Counted from the stretch's first letter, positions 44,886 through 55,053 are shown. The stretch: DNA of 64,000 nt from Limnohabitans sp. (GCF_023910625.1 NZ_JAAVVW010000003.1:2513826-2577825); one strand, 5' to 3'. The notes: generated by a model not told the origin, from the sequence alone. Program-made: numbers and translations.

Positions 44886-45913
44886 GCGGCCTCCTTCATT
44901 TGGCGTGCTTGTTGTTTGCGGGCGTGGGCCAGAGCCGCTTCGCGCACCCAGGCGCCATCGTTCCAAGCCTTGACGCGGGCGCCCAGGCGTTCTTTGTTGC
45001 AAGGCCCGTTGCCATTCACCGTGGCCCAAAACTCGTCCCAGTCGATCTGGCCGTAGTCGTGTTGACCACGCGCCTCGTTCCACTTCAAATCCGGGTCGGG
45101 CAGGGTCACGCCCAGCACCTTGGCTTGTGGCACGGTGGCGTCCACAAACTTCTGGCGCAGATCGTCGTTGCTGATGCGTTTGATGCCCCAGCGCATGCCT
45201 TGCGCGCTGTTGGGGCTGTCGGCATCGGGTGGGCCAAACATGGCCAGGCACTTCCACCACCAACGGTTGACGGCGTCTTGCACCATGGCTTTTTGCTCGG
45301 CCGTGCCTTGCATCATCACCAGTAAGGCTTCGTAGCCCTGGCGCTGGTGGAAGCTTTCTTCTTTGCATACGCGCACCATGGCGCGGGCATAGGGGCCATA
45401 AGAGCAGCGGCACAGGGGCACCTGGTTCATGATGGCCGCGCCATCGACCAGCCAGCCGACCACGCCCACATCGGCCCAGTTGAGCGTGGGGTAGTTGAAG
45501 ATGGAGCTGTATTTGGCCTTGCCGGTGTGCAGCGCATCCAGCATCTGGTCGCGGCTGGTGCCCAGGGTTTCGGCGGCGCTGTACAGGTACAGGCCGTGCC
45601 CGGCTTCGTCTTGCACCTTGGCGATCAAAATCGTTTTGCGCTTGAGGCTGGGGGCTCGGCTGATCCAGTTGGCCTCAGGCAGCATGCCCACGATTTCGCT
45701 GTGGGCGTGCTGGCTGATTTGGCGCACCAGGGTCTTGCGGTAGGCCTCGGGCATCCACTCGCGGGGTTCAATGCGGCCATCGGCGTCGATGCGGGCGTCA
45801 AAGGCCGCTTGCAGGGCAGCGTCTTGCGCACTCAGGGCTTTGGGCACGGCCTTCAGGTTGGCCGACTTGACGTCTTCGGAACCGTCCGGGACGCTGAATG
45901 ATTGGGTGTACAT
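44882..45913 (-). CDS. paaA: Phenylacetyl-CoA 1,2-epoxidase catalytic subunit PaaA
   Basis: A 343-residue di-iron oxygenase subunit that epoxidises the ring of phenylacetyl-Co[20 protein letters not shown] and [17 protein letters not shown] carry carboxylate and histidine ligands, with further [12 protein letters not shown] 45913 is preceded by a good ribosome site (CAGGAG on the minus strand) and by the palindromic operator at 45972-45997. It is the first gene of paaABCDE. No ligase, hydratase or ring-opening paa genes are in the window. Confidence 0.94.
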   Translation of the reverse strand: MYTQSFSVPDGSEDVKSANLKAVPKALSAQDAALQAAFDARIDADGRIEPREWMPEAYRKTLVRQISQHAHSEIVGMLPEANWISRAPSLKRKTILIAKVQDEAGHGLYLYSAAETLGTSRDQMLDALHTGKAKYSSIFNYPTLNWADVGVVGWLVDGAAIMNQVPLCRCSYGPYARAMVRVCKEESFHQRQGYEALLVMMQGTAEQKAMVQDAVNRWWWKCLAMFGPPDADSPNSAQGMRWGIKRISNDDLRQKFVDATVPQAKVLGVTLPDPDLKWNEARGQHDYGQIDWDEFWATVNGNGPCNKERLGARVKAWNDGAWVREAALAHARKQQARQMKEAA

Positions 45914-45971
45914 GGCGGGTCTCCTGCGCCAAACAGGACGGAATGATCTTGGCGCAGGTGCCAGTATACCC

Positions 45972-45997
45972 ATTAACCGACCGTGCGGTCGGTTAAT
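45972..45997. promoter_or_regulatory. PaaR-type (TetR-family) operator overlapping the paaA promoter
   Basis: A perfect 26-bp palindrome with half site ATTAACCGACCG. It stands 3 bases upstream of a minus-strand TATACT -10 (45963-45968). CCGACCGNNCGGTCGG palindromes are the known binding form of betaproteobacterial PaaR repressors, relieved by phenylacetyl-CoA. The PaaR gene itself is not in the window. Confidence 0.8.
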
Positions 45998-46090
45998 CTG
46001 GAGACTCGGCGATCAGGTTTTTCCCTGATCCTGATTTTTGGAATCAAAAAGGCCTGGCCAAGATCGTCAATGCAGGCCAAGCCATGACGT

Positions 46091-46978
46091 TCAAGAGGAC
46101 TCAACGGCCCAGTTTTTGCCGGATCCGCGAGCCAAAGCCGGTCCCACCATGTCCAGAGCCTTGCGGATCTGGTCCTTCAGCGTGAAAGGCGGGTTGATGA
46201 CAAACATGCCGCTGGCCACCAGGCCGCCTTCGTCGCCGGGTCCCCTACCAATCGCCAGCGTGGCATTGAGCCAGGGCTTTTGAGCCTGGTTGGACAGGGT
46301 GCGCAGGCGTTTGGGCAGGTCGTGCGCTTCAGGCCTTGGAATGATGGGGTACCAAACCAAGTATGTGCCGGTCGAAAAGCGCTTGAGGTATTCCTGAATG
46401 ACGCCGGCGACCTTGCTGTAATCCGATTTGATCTCGTAGCTGGGGTCGATCAGCACCATGGCCCGCTTGGAGCCAGTGGCCGATGGCGGGGGCGGAAGGA
46501 TCTTTTTGAGCGCCTCAAAGCCGTCTTCGCGGCTGACGGTGATGGTGCGACCGGCTTCCAGTTGCGCCACGTTGGAGGTCAGAGATTTGCTGTCGGTGGG
46601 GTGCAGCTCAAACAGACGCAGGCGGTCGCGTGACGCGTGGCGCATGAGTTTGTGCATCAAAAATGGCGAGCCGGGGTAAATCTTGGCTTGCCCGTTCGGG
46701 TTGAAGCTGGCAATTTGCTCGAGGTAGTCTTGGACGGGGTCAGGCAGAGTGTCGAGCTTTTCGGCGGCGGCCAGAAGTTTGAACAAGCCGTCTTCAGCCT
46801 CTCCTCCCTTTTGCGAGTAATCGCCGTCCAAACGGTACAAGCCCGCCCCAGCATGGGTGTCAATCAGGGTGATGCCAGCCTCTTTTTGCATGAGGTGGCG
46901 CATGGTGGCGAGCAATGTGATGTGTTTGAGCACATCGGCATGGTTGCCCGCGTGAAAAGCGTGTCGGTAACTGAACAT
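46091..46978 (-). CDS. rlmJ: 23S rRNA (adenine-N6)-methyltransferase RlmJ
   Basis: A 295-residue SAM-dependent methyltransferase modifying A2030 (E. coli numbering) of 23S rRNA. N-terminal FSYRHAFHAGNHADVLKH is characteristic, TLIDTHAGAGLY is the SAM loop, and the catalytic motif reads LIDPSYEIKSDY. E. coli-type enzymes have DPPY here, so the second Pro is Ser; many N6-adenine enzymes tolerate this. Confidence 0.9.
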   Translation of the reverse strand: MFSYRHAFHAGNHADVLKHITLLATMRHLMQKEAGITLIDTHAGAGLYRLDGDYSQKGGEAEDGLFKLLAAAEKLDTLPDPVQDYLEQIASFNPNGQAKIYPGSPFLMHKLMRHASRDRLRLFELHPTDSKSLTSNVAQLEAGRTITVSREDGFEALKKILPPPPSATGSKRAMVLIDPSYEIKSDYSKVAGVIQEYLKRFSTGTYLVWYPIIPRPEAHDLPKRLRTLSNQAQKPWLNATLAIGRGPGDEGGLVASGMFVINPPFTLKDQIRKALDMVGPALARGSGKNWAVESS

Positions 46979-47022
46979 GGCTTGATGGTAACCAATAACT
47001 TCTGCAAGTCCTTGATTTTTCG

Positions 47023-47028
47023 TATAAT
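47023..47028 (+). promoter_or_regulatory. Probable -10 box for rplM-rpsI
   Basis: A consensus TATAAT sits just upstream of a G/C-rich 5' leader of about 140 bases. The -35 is weak (TTCTGC at about 17 bases). The leader can pair CTTCGC (47035) with GCGAAG (47061). A ribosomal-protein leader is plausible, but no known motif was recognised. Confidence 0.5.
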
Positions 47029-47175
47029 GGCGGGCTTCGCAGCGATTTTGTGGCCCCGCGGCGAAGATGCCTGATCCTGAAAAGGTTCAAGCAATCTCCC
47101 ACCTAAGAGGCTCCCAAAAGAGGAGCACCGACCGTGGAAAAGGGCCCGACAAACCTTTCTTCAAAGAGAAAACTC

Positions 47176-47607
47176 ATGACAACAACTTTCAGCGCCAAAC
47201 CCGCTGAGGTCGTGCACGAGTGGTTTGTGATTGACGCGACCGACAAGGTCCTCGGACGAGTAGCCAGCGAAGTTGCTCTCCGTTTGCGCGGCAAACACAA
47301 GGCCATTTACACGCCTCACGTCGACACCGGTGACTTCATCGTCATCATCAATGCTGCCCAGCTCAAAGTGACGGGCGCCAAGACGACCGACAAGATTTAT
47401 TACCGCCATTCCGGCTACCCAGGCGGCATCACTGCCACCAACTTCCGCGACATGCAAGCCAAGCACCCTGGCCGCGCACTCGAGAAGGCTGTCAAGGGCA
47501 TGCTGCCCAAGGGCCCACTCGGTTACGCCATGATCAAAAAACTCAAGGTGTACGGTGGCGCTGAGCACCCACACACCGCCCAACAGCCTAAAGTGCTGGA
47601 CATCTAA
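47176..47607 (+). CDS. rplM: 50S ribosomal protein L13
   Basis: A 143-residue ribosomal protein. [35 protein letters not shown] and [25 protein letters not shown] are diagnostic. ATG 47176 gives [13 protein letters not shown]; an in-frame ATG at 47134 would add an atypical leader. Followed 11 bases later by rpsI, the usual pair. Confidence 0.97.
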   Translation: MTTTFSAKPAEVVHEWFVIDATDKVLGRVASEVALRLRGKHKAIYTPHVDTGDFIVIINAAQLKVTGAKTTDKIYYRHSGYPGGITATNFRDMQAKHPGRALEKAVKGMLPKGPLGYAMIKKLKVYGGAEHPHTAQQPKVLDI

Positions 47608-47618
47608 GGAGCCTTGAG

Positions 47619-48011
47619 ATGATTGGTGAATGGAACAATGGCACAGGCCGTCGCAAATCCAGCGTCGCCCGCGTGTTTCTGAAAAAAGGCACTGGCAAGA
47701 TCACGGTCAATGGCAAGGACATCCAAGCCTACTTTGGTCGCGAGACTTCGATCATGATCGCCAAGCAACCCCTCATGTTGACCAACCATGCCGAAACTTT
47801 CGACATCATGATCAACGTGCACGGCGGTGGCGAATCCGGTCAAGCCGGCGCATCGCGCCACGGCATCACCCGCGCCCTGATTGACTACGATGCTTCGCTC
47901 AAGCCTATGCTGAGCCAAGCTGGTTTCGTCACTCGCGATGCTCGTGAAGTCGAACGTAAAAAGGTCGGCTTGCACTCCGCTCGCCGCCGCAAGCAGTTCT
48001 CCAAGCGTTAA
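47619..48011 (+). CDS. rpsI: 30S ribosomal protein S9
   Basis: A 130-residue ribosomal protein with [39 protein letters not shown] and the C-terminal RRRKQFSKR tail that reaches the P-site tRNA. It has an AAGGAG ribosome site at 47607-47612. A terminator follows at 48032. Confidence 0.98.
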   Translation: MIGEWNNGTGRRKSSVARVFLKKGTGKITVNGKDIQAYFGRETSIMIAKQPLMLTNHAETFDIMINVHGGGESGQAGASRHGITRALIDYDASLKPMLSQAGFVTRDAREVERKKVGLHSARRRKQFSKR

Positions 48012-48031
48012 TCCGCTTTTTCTGCTTCATC

Positions 48032-48065
48032 AAAAAGCCGCACCGGTTCGCCGTGGCGGCTTTTT
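48032..48065 (+). terminator. Rho-independent terminator after rpsI
   Basis: Stem AAAAAGCCGC / GCGGCTTTTT with a T run directly after the rpsI stop region. The A run on the left also allows action in reverse. Confidence 0.9.
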
Positions 48066-48147
48066 GTTTGGGCGCTTGTTGGGCGAAAAGCCCATGAGGC
48101 CAGTAGCGTTACTGCTTGGCACAGTCGGTAATTCCCGATCAGCGCGC

Positions 48148-48153
48148 TATACT
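48148..48153 (+). promoter_or_regulatory. Possible -10 box of erpA
   Basis: TATACT lies 26 bases before the erpA start, after the rpsI terminator. A -35 at normal spacing is weak (TCGGTA). A start here would give a short leader containing the ribosome site CGGAGA. No IscR-like palindrome was found. Confidence 0.4.
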
Positions 48154-48179
48154 ATTCTGCACTGAACCGGAGAAACACC

Positions 48180-48545
48180 ATGAGCGCTGTTGCTGAAAAT
48201 ATCCAAACTGTCATGCCCGATCCGATTGTCTTTACCGACAGTGCGGCCGCCAAAGTGGCCGATCTGATCGCAGAAGAAGGCAACCCAGATTTGAAGTTGC
48301 GCGTGTTTGTGCAAGGTGGTGGTTGCTCGGGTTTTTCGTATGGTTTCACTTTCGATGAAATCACCAACGAAGACGATACCACCATGAGCAAAAACGGGGT
48401 GTCCCTGCTGATCGATGCCATGAGCTACCAGTATCTGACGGGTGCCGAGATCGATTACAAAGAAGACCTGCAAGGTGCACAGTTTGTGATCAAGAACCCG
48501 AACGCCACGTCGACTTGCGGCTGCGGTTCATCTTTTTCGACCTGA
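48180..48545 (+). CDS. erpA: Iron-sulfur cluster insertion protein ErpA
   Basis: A 121-residue A-type Fe-S carrier. The three cluster cysteines are in [11 protein letters not shown] (Cys49 region) and STCGCGSSF at the C-terminus. ErpA delivers 4Fe-4S clusters to targets such as IspG/IspH. It is separated from rpsI by a terminator and has its own promoter region. Confidence 0.95.
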   Translation: MSAVAENIQTVMPDPIVFTDSAAAKVADLIAEEGNPDLKLRVFVQGGGCSGFSYGFTFDEITNEDDTTMSKNGVSLLIDAMSYQYLTGAEIDYKEDLQGAQFVIKNPNATSTCGCGSSFST

Positions 48546-48577
48546 ATTTTTCATCGGCGAGCTGGACTCGCCGGGCA

Positions 48578-49717
48578 TCAGCGGGGGTAAATCGCCCCCA
48601 AAATACGGGCGCCTCGGGCGCCCGTGACGCTGGGAAGGCTGGAGGTTTCACGCCGCATGGTTTTGTAGGCCAACCATGCAAAAGCCGCCGCTTCGACTTG
48701 CAGGGGTGGCAATCCCCGTGCATCGCTGCTGAGCACATTCAAGCGGGGCAGGTGCAATGCCAGTCGTGTCATCAAGTGGCCATTCAAGGCACCGCCGCCA
48801 CACACCACCAGCTCGCAGGCCTTGGCTGCATGTTGCAGCACATCTTTGGCGCAGGCCAGCGCGGTGAATTCGGTCAGTGTGGCCTGAATGTCCTGTGGGG
48901 CCAGGTCTGCATGCTGGGCAAGTTTGTGTTGCAGCCAAGCCGGATTGAACAGGTCGCGCCCAGTGCTTTTTGGGGGCGTTTGGTGCAAAAAGTCTTCGGC
49001 CATCAGCGTCTGCAACAAGGCGGGCTGAATGCGGCCTTGTGCAGCCCAGGCTCCATCGTGGTCAAAGGGCTGGTCCATGTGGGTGTGGCACCAAAAATCC
49101 ATCAGGGCGTTGCCGGGCCCACAGTCCCAGCCGCGCACGCTTGAGTCTTCGCCCAGTACGCTCAGGTTGGAAATGCCACCTATGTTGAGTACAGCCACAC
49201 AAGCCGAGTTTTGCGCGAACACGCCCTGATGAAAAGCGGGGACCAGCGGCGCGCCCTGGCCACCTGCGGCCAGGTCACGGTTGCGAAAGTCAGCGACTAC
49301 GTCGATGCCGGTCAGCTCGGCCAGCAAGGAGGGGTTGATCAGTTGCAGTGTGTAGCCGTTGGCAGGTTGTTGGGTCGCAGCGTCGCCATCAAAAGCCAGG
49401 GGGCGGTGGCGAACGGTTTGGCCATGTGCGCCTATGGCAACCAGTTGTGCAGGGGACAAGCCGGTCGTTTGCAGCAATTGATGAACCACCTGCGCATAAT
49501 GGCGCGAAATGGCGTTGCCCGCCAAAGCGCTGCGGTGCAGTTCATCCGGTCCAGGTTCGTTGAGTCGCAGCAATTCGCTGCGGAATGGCGCTGAGAAAGC
49601 CTCAAATTCATGGGCGATCACAATCAGACGGCCGCCACTTTCCACTTGCGCGAGGACGCCATCCACGCCATCCAGCGAGGTTCCCGACATCAGGCCGATG
49701 AAGAACGAGGAAGCCAT
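48578..49717 (-). CDS. anmK: Anhydro-N-acetylmuramic acid kinase
   Basis: A 379-residue sugar kinase that opens and phosphorylates anhydroMurNAc in peptidoglycan recycling. It starts MASSFFIGLMSGTSLDGVD, has the phosphate motifs GAHGQTVRHRP and NIGGISNLS, and the substrate segment DCGPGNALMDFW. ATG 49717 is preferred to TTG 49720. The gene downstream of the M23 peptidase on the same strand fits cell-wall turnover. Confidence 0.93.
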   Translation of the reverse strand: MASSFFIGLMSGTSLDGVDGVLAQVESGGRLIVIAHEFEAFSAPFRSELLRLNEPGPDELHRSALAGNAISRHYAQVVHQLLQTTGLSPAQLVAIGAHGQTVRHRPLAFDGDAATQQPANGYTLQLINPSLLAELTGIDVVADFRNRDLAAGGQGAPLVPAFHQGVFAQNSACVAVLNIGGISNLSVLGEDSSVRGWDCGPGNALMDFWCHTHMDQPFDHDGAWAAQGRIQPALLQTLMAEDFLHQTPPKSTGRDLFNPAWLQHKLAQHADLAPQDIQATLTEFTALACAKDVLQHAAKACELVVCGGGALNGHLMTRLALHLPRLNVLSSDARGLPPLQVEAAAFAWLAYKTMRRETSSLPSVTGARGARILGAIYPR

Positions 49718-49756
49718 CAAAAGGACAAAAGGCGGGTAGAAAAAAGGTTGGGCATC

Positions 49757-49779
49757 AAAAAAGGGCCTTGCGGCCCTTT
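49757..49779 (-). terminator. Terminator of the M23 peptidase gene
   Basis: On the minus strand the hairpin AAAGGGCC-GCAA-GGCCCTTT runs into a T run, a few bases after the peptidase stop and before anmK. Partial read-through to anmK is possible. Confidence 0.8.
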
Positions 49780-49783
49780 GTCG

Positions 49784-51268
49784 TCACTGGATATTGCTTT
49801 CTCGCATTTGCGCTGCAGCCAAGAGCTGAGCCTTGGCCTGAGCTACGTGGGCGTTGAACCGGGGCATGGCAGCTGGCGCGACAGGCAGCGCTTGCGCTTG
49901 CTGAATGACTTTTTGTGGGTCTACATGAACACCGTTGACTCGGAATTCGAAATGCAGATGGGGTCCAGTGGACCAGCCTGTGGAGCCGACAGCGCCAATG
50001 GTTTGGCCTTTTTGCACAGATTGACCCTTTCGCACATGGATCTTGCTCAAGTGCGCGTACAAGGTGGTGTGACCAGTGCCGTGGCGGATCTCAACCACAT
50101 TGCCATACCCGCCCTGCATGCCCGCGAAAATCACGACACCATCTCCCACGGATTGGGCAGGCGTTCCGGTGGGGGCTGCATAGTCAACGCCCCGGTGGGC
50201 CTGTAGGGTTTTGAAGATTGGGTGCAAACGCATGGTGAAACCACTGGTTCGGCGAGAGAAGGGGACAGGCGATGCCAAATAGGCGCGGCTCAGGCTTTTC
50301 CCCTGAAGGCTGTAGTAACTGCCTTTTTGACCGGGTTCCTGGAACCATATGGCTTCATAGGTGTTGTTGCCATTGTTGAACTCCGCGGTCAGCACGCGTC
50401 CGGTGCGGACCGGTTCACCATCGGCTTCCAGGACCTCATAAACCACCGAAAAACGGGCACCTCTTTTCAAGGTCCGATGAAAGTCGATTTGGTTGGAGAA
50501 AATCTGGGTGAGCTGGTTGATCACGGCGTCGGGCAAACGGGCTTCGTCGGCCGCATCGTAGAGAGAGCGGGTCACTGTACCGCTGGTCATGCGGATACTG
50601 GTGTTCATGGGAGAGGTTTCAAGCGCCGCTTGCAGTCCCTTGTCGCCACGTTGAATCACCAAGCGCTGAAAAAAGGTGTCCGTTTCTTTGTTGAGCCAAC
50701 GAACATTCAGGGTCAGCAGGCGTTGCTGGTTGTCCACTTCGGCCGTGACGGCTCGTCCGGCAGGACGCAGGGCCTGCTTGGCCAAGGGGTGGTTGCGCAA
50801 GAAAAGGGCAGACTCTGCGTCCACGATTCCCAATCGGCGAAGCAGACTTGCGGGGTTGTCAGACGAGCGGGTGGTATCGCTGCGCGTCAGGTTGATGCTG
50901 AACTGATCGAGCGTTTGGGCTTGCTCCTGGAGTTGGGCAATGGCCACAGGAACGGTGACCATGACCACGGGCGAGTCGGCGATATCAGGCCCCAGGTTGG
51001 CAATGGCAAATGCTCCGCCCCCGCCAGCCAGCAAAATCGAAGCCACGCTGGCGCTGATGGTTTTGGGGTGGCGGGCCAGCCAAGCGGTCAGGGCTTTGGT
51101 GCTGGAGGCAAGGACGGGGTGTTGCCCATCCAACCAATTCAGCACGCGCTGCACACCCGCCAACAATGCGCCCAGCACGGAGGTGCACAGGAACAAAATA
51201 CGGGTTAACAGGGAAGCCAGACGAGACAGGAGGGCAGCAAAAAACGACATGAATTCGAGGGTCTTCAT
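49784..51268 (-). CDS. Membrane-anchored M23 (LytM) peptidoglycan endopeptidase
   Basis: A 494-residue protein with N-terminal hydrophobic segments (about 5-35 and 75-95), a periplasmic region, and a C-terminal zinc peptidase domain. Metal-ligand motifs HRGVDYAAPTG (H...D) and HLHFEFR (HxH) are present, and so is GHTTLYAHLS. It cleaves cell-wall cross-links, or acts in control of such cleavage. ATG 51268 is preferred over TTG 51307. Divergent from tyrS. Confidence 0.9.
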   Translation of the reverse strand: MKTLEFMSFFAALLSRLASLLTRILFLCTSVLGALLAGVQRVLNWLDGQHPVLASSTKALTAWLARHPKTISASVASILLAGGGGAFAIANLGPDIADSPVVMVTVPVAIAQLQEQAQTLDQFSINLTRSDTTRSSDNPASLLRRLGIVDAESALFLRNHPLAKQALRPAGRAVTAEVDNQQRLLTLNVRWLNKETDTFFQRLVIQRGDKGLQAALETSPMNTSIRMTSGTVTRSLYDAADEARLPDAVINQLTQIFSNQIDFHRTLKRGARFSVVYEVLEADGEPVRTGRVLTAEFNNGNNTYEAIWFQEPGQKGSYYSLQGKSLSRAYLASPVPFSRRTSGFTMRLHPIFKTLQAHRGVDYAAPTGTPAQSVGDGVVIFAGMQGGYGNVVEIRHGTGHTTLYAHLSKIHVRKGQSVQKGQTIGAVGSTGWSTGPHLHFEFRVNGVHVDPQKVIQQAQALPVAPAAMPRFNAHVAQAKAQLLAAAQMRESNIQ

Positions 51269-51392
51269 CCCCTTGTAGATCAAAGCCTGCAAGGGGGCGG
51301 TGAGCAATCTTCTGGCCGTCCTAAAATGGGCGACTTGGACAGAACGGGGTATTGTACCTGTCTAAAACCATCTGACTTCAGAAAAAACCCTT

Positions 51393-52625
51393 ATGAATCA
51401 AGCGCTTGATACAAAACTCCCGGTCACGGACGAGACCCGTGAGGCCATGGCAGTCACTTTGAGGGGCTGTGAGGAGCTGATTCCGCAGAAGGACTGGCTG
51501 CATAAACTGGCCAAGTCCGAGGCCACGGGTGTGCCGCTGCGCATCAAGCTGGGGCTGGACCCGACCGCGCCCGACATCCACATCGGCCACACCGTGGTGC
51601 TCAATAAAATGCGCCAGCTCCAGGACCTGGGGCATCAGGTGATCTTCTTGATTGGCGACTTCACCAGCCTGATAGGCGACCCGTCGGGCCGCAACAGCAC
51701 CCGCCCGCCGCTCACACCTGAGCAGATCAAGGCGAACGCCGAGACCTATTACAAACAGGCCAGTCTGGTGTTGGACCCCTCCAAAACAGAGATCCGGTAC
51801 AACAGCGAGTGGTCGCTACCTTTGGGTTCGATGGGCATGATCCAGTTGGCGGCCAAGTACACCGTGGCCCGTATGATGGAGCGCAACGACTTCCATGATC
51901 GCTTCAAGGCGGGCTCGCCGATATCGGTGCACGAGTTTTTGTACCCGCTGATGCAGGGCTACGACTCGGTGGCCCTCAAGGCCGACCTGGAGCTGGGCGG
52001 CACAGACCAGAAGTTCAACCTGTTGATGGGCCGACACCTGCAGGCTGAATACGGCCAGGAGCCGCAGTGCATCCTGACCATGCCGCTGCTCGAAGGCCTG
52101 GATGGCGTGGACAAGATGTCCAAGTCCAAGAACAACTACATCGGCATCACCGAAGAGCCCAACACCATGTTCGCCAAGGTGCTCTCCATCTCGGACACCC
52201 TGATGTGGCGCTGGTACACCCTGCTGTCCTTCAAATCGATGGCCGAGATCGAGACGCTCAAAAAAGAGGTCGAGGTTGGCCGCAACCCCAAAGACGTCAA
52301 GGGCATGTTGGCCAAGGAGATCACCACGCGATTCCACAGCGCGGCAGCAGCCGAAGCGGCCGAGCAGGACTTCATCAACCGCAGCAAGGGCGGCGTACCC
52401 GACGACATCGCCGAAGTGTCTTTATCCGGTGCGCCCATGGGCATTGGGGCCTTGCTCAAGGCCGCCGGCTTGGCGCCTTCAACCACCGAAGCAGGCCGCT
52501 TGGTGGACGGCGGCGGCGTGCGCGTGGACTCCGGTTTGGTCAGCGACAAGGGGCTGAGGCTGGAAGCGGGCACTTACGTGGTGCAAGTGGGCAAGCGCAA
52601 GTTTGCCAAGGTGACGCTGGCTTGA
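51393..52625 (+). CDS. tyrS: Tyrosyl-tRNA synthetase
   Basis: A 410-residue class I synthetase of the TyrZ-like length group. The HIGH motif is in PDIHIGHTVVL, KMSKS in VDKMSKSKNNYIG near residue 235-245, and a C-terminal S4 RNA-binding domain begins at LLKAAGLAPSTTEAGRLVDGG. Charges tRNA-Tyr. The upstream 85-base gap separates it from the divergent peptidase. Confidence 0.96.
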   Translation: MNQALDTKLPVTDETREAMAVTLRGCEELIPQKDWLHKLAKSEATGVPLRIKLGLDPTAPDIHIGHTVVLNKMRQLQDLGHQVIFLIGDFTSLIGDPSGRNSTRPPLTPEQIKANAETYYKQASLVLDPSKTEIRYNSEWSLPLGSMGMIQLAAKYTVARMMERNDFHDRFKAGSPISVHEFLYPLMQGYDSVALKADLELGGTDQKFNLLMGRHLQAEYGQEPQCILTMPLLEGLDGVDKMSKSKNNYIGITEEPNTMFAKVLSISDTLMWRWYTLLSFKSMAEIETLKKEVEVGRNPKDVKGMLAKEITTRFHSAAAAEAAEQDFINRSKGGVPDDIAEVSLSGAPMGIGALLKAAGLAPSTTEAGRLVDGGGVRVDSGLVSDKGLRLEAGTYVVQVGKRKFAKVTLA

Positions 52626-52674
52626 GCGGGGCTGACGCACGGACAGATCGCTTTGGCGGGTTTATTTTGAGCAC

Positions 52675-53601
52675 ATGAAAACGGTTGACCTTTGGATGAC
52701 ACCCAAGCGCATGCTGTGGGCTGCGGTGGTGGTGGCGTGCATCACCATCGCGCTCAAAACCGGTGCCTGGTGGCTGACCGATTCAGTCGGCTTGCTGTCG
52801 GACGCGATGGAGTCGCTGGTCAATCTGGCCAGTGCGGTGTTTGGCTTGATGATGGTCACCATCGCGGCGCGCCCCGCAGACGACGACCATCCCTACGGTC
52901 ACCACAAGGCCGAGTATTTTTCTTCCGGCTTCGAAGGCATCCTGATTTTGGTGGCTGCCCTGGGCATCATTTGGGTGGCGGTTCATCGCTTGTTCGACCC
53001 ACAACCGATTGAGCAGGTAGGCTGGGGCCTGGCCTTGTCGGTGGGCAGCTCGGCCCTGAACGGGTTGCTGGCCTGGCTGATGTTTCGCGCCGCCCGGCAA
53101 CACCGCTCACTGGCCCTGGAGGCCGATGCCCGGCATTTGGTGACCGACGTCTGGACCTCGGTCGGGGTGGTGGTGGGCATCGGTCTGGTGAGTGTCAGTG
53201 GCTGGCTGTGGCTGGATGCGGTGGTCGCCATCGGCGTGGCCCTGAACATTCTGAAAGAAGGCTGGAGCTTGGTCTGGCGCTCCTCGCAAGGCCTGATGGA
53301 CGAGGCACTGGAGCCAGAGGTGCTGGCCGATGTGCAAAGGGTTCTGGATGGCTTTGCGCACCAGCGTGGCGAGACCGAGATCATCCGTTTTGATCACCTG
53401 AACACCCGCAAAGCCGGACAACGCCGTTTTGTGGATGTGCACATGCACATGCCCGCCAGCTGGACCTTGGGCCGTGCCGCTGCTTTGCGCACCAGCGTAG
53501 AGCAGGCATTGATGAGCGAGGTGCCCGGTTTGCGCGCCACCATTCAGCTCTTGCCCAGCGATGTGGAAGGGCATTTTGGCGATGCAAAGGACTTGAAATG
53601 A
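52675..53601 (+). CDS. Cation diffusion facilitator (CDF) metal efflux protein
   Basis: A 308-residue antiporter with about six membrane segments. [19 protein letters not shown] and [15 protein letters not shown] give the H/D-x3-D metal sites in helices 2 and 5. The hydrophilic segment [14 protein letters not shown] and a C-terminal cytoplasmic metallochaperone-like domain follow the family pattern. Zn, Fe, Co or Mn could be exported. Its stop overlaps the dtd start. Confidence 0.9.
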   Translation: MKTVDLWMTPKRMLWAAVVVACITIALKTGAWWLTDSVGLLSDAMESLVNLASAVFGLMMVTIAARPADDDHPYGHHKAEYFSSGFEGILILVAALGIIWVAVHRLFDPQPIEQVGWGLALSVGSSALNGLLAWLMFRAARQHRSLALEADARHLVTDVWTSVGVVVGIGLVSVSGWLWLDAVVAIGVALNILKEGWSLVWRSSQGLMDEALEPEVLADVQRVLDGFAHQRGETEIIRFDHLNTRKAGQRRFVDVHMHMPASWTLGRAAALRTSVEQALMSEVPGLRATIQLLPSDVEGHFGDAKDLK

Positions 53602-54041
53602 TGGCGCTGCTGCAACGGGTGAGCGAAGCGAGCGTCAAAGTGGAGGGCGCTGTGGTGGGCCAGATCGGCGCGGGGTTGCTGGTGCTGTTGTGCGCCGAAA
53701 AAAGCGATACCGAAGCTGTGGCCGAACGCCTGCTGAGCAAAATGCTCAAGCTGCGCATCTTCAGTGACGCAGCCGGCAAGATGAATTGGAGTGTTCAAGA
53801 TGTGGCCGGTGGCTTGCTGGTGGTGAGTCAATTCACCCTGGCGGCGGATGTGACTGCAGGCAATCGCCCGAGCTTCACTCAGGCCGCCGCTCCAGAAGAT
53901 GGCCGCCGTTTGTACGAGCACTTTGTAGCCCAGGCGAAAAAGGCGCACCCTGTGGTGCAAACCGGTCGCTTTGCTGCCGACATGAAAGTGACGCTCATCA
54001 ATGACGGTCCCGTCACCATTCCCATGCGCATGAGCGCGTAA
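53598..54041 (+). CDS. dtd: D-aminoacyl-tRNA deacylase
   Basis: A 147-residue chiral proofreading enzyme that removes D-amino acids from tRNA. The two motifs [11 protein letters not shown] (SQFTL) and NDGPVTIPM (cis Gly-Pro) are intact. ATG 53598 overlaps the CDF gene stop; ATG 53601 is equally possible. Confidence 0.95.
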   Translation: MMALLQRVSEASVKVEGAVVGQIGAGLLVLLCAEKSDTEAVAERLLSKMLKLRIFSDAAGKMNWSVQDVAGGLLVVSQFTLAADVTAGNRPSFTQAAAPEDGRRLYEHFVAQAKKAHPVVQTGRFAADMKVTLINDGPVTIPMRMSA

Positions 54042-54114
54042 CCCAAGCGACGCATTGGGCCCCGTCCACCCCCTAAGATGCCGGTGTGATGCTTTTCTCA
54101 CCACGGGTTAACGC

Positions 54115-55053
54115 TTGAGTCGGCGCAAACCCTCTGACCCCAGACGCCGTTGGTCCCTGGCCCAACGACGGGGTTTGCGCACACTCGCCAACTGGCCCCC
54201 GGCCGTGCGCGGTATGGTCTGGATGGTTCTGGGTGGATTGTTGTTTTCCGTTCTCAACACCATCGCCCGAGATCTGACGCTGCATCTGGATGTCTATCAG
54301 TCCCAATTCTTGCGTTACCTTTTTGGTTTGTTGGTGATCCTGCCCTGGGTTTACAGGGACGGTTGGCGGGCCTGTATGCCTGTCAACATGGTCGGCCAGT
54401 TCTGGCGCGGTGGCGTGCATACCCTGGGGCTGGTGCTGTGGTTCACGGCTTTGCCTAAAATATCGCTGGCCGACATGACTGCCATTGGTTTTACCGGACC
54501 GATATTCATCATGATCGGTGCAGCCTGGTTTCTGGGCGAGCCCATGCGCAAAGACCGGTGGATCGCTGCGATCATTGGTTTTGCGGGTGTCATGGTGGTG
54601 GTCTTGCCCAAAATGACGGGAGATGGTGGGTGGTACAACCTGGTCATGTTGGCGTCTGCCCCTGTGTTTGCGGCCTCGTTCCTCATCACCAAAGCGCTGA
54701 CCCGTTACGAAAAACCGGGTGTCATCGTGTTGTGGCAAGCCATCACGGTGACCGTGCTGAGTTTGCCCATGGCCGTGCCCAACTGGCAAATGCCCACGAC
54801 CATGCAATGGTGGGGCTTTGCCGCCACCGGAGTGCTTGGGACGCTGGCCCACTATTGCCTGACCCGGGCATTCGCTCTGGCCGACATTTCGTCCACTCAG
54901 TCGCTGCGATTCCTGGACCTGGTCTGGGCCTCGCTGCTGGGATGGCTGGTGTTTGATGATGTGCCCAGCCAGTCCACTTGGTTGGGGGCATTTGTGATTT
55001 TGTGGGCTACGGTGTGGATTGCCCGCAGGGAAGGTCGGAGAAAGACACCCTGA
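54115..55053 (+). CDS. DMT-superfamily (EamA) permease
   Basis: About 312 residues with ten hydrophobic segments in two EamA repeats (first about 35-165, second about 185-305), ending in positively charged residues. Metabolite or drug export is typical, with unknown substrate. The start is uncertain: TTG 54115 includes a basic leader without hydrophobicity; ATG 54214 begins directly in the first membrane helix. Confidence 0.8.
   Translation: MSRRKPSDPRRRWSLAQRRGLRTLANWPPAVRGMVWMVLGGLLFSVLNTIARDLTLHLDVYQSQFLRYLFGLLVILPWVYRDGWRACMPVNMVGQFWRGGVHTLGLVLWFTALPKISLADMTAIGFTGPIFIMIGAAWFLGEPMRKDRWIAAIIGFAGVMVVVLPKMTGDGGWYNLVMLASAPVFAASFLITKALTRYEKPGVIVLWQAITVTVLSLPMAVPNWQMPTTMQWWGFAATGVLGTLAHYCLTRAFALADISSTQSLRFLDLVWASLLGWLVFDDVPSQSTWLGAFVILWATVWIARREGRRKTP

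Noticed and set aside
46435..46470. Ser in the RlmJ catalytic motif (DPSY) as a sign of inactivation
   Set aside because: N6-adenine methyltransferases vary at this position and the rest of the protein is intact, so inactivity is not supported.
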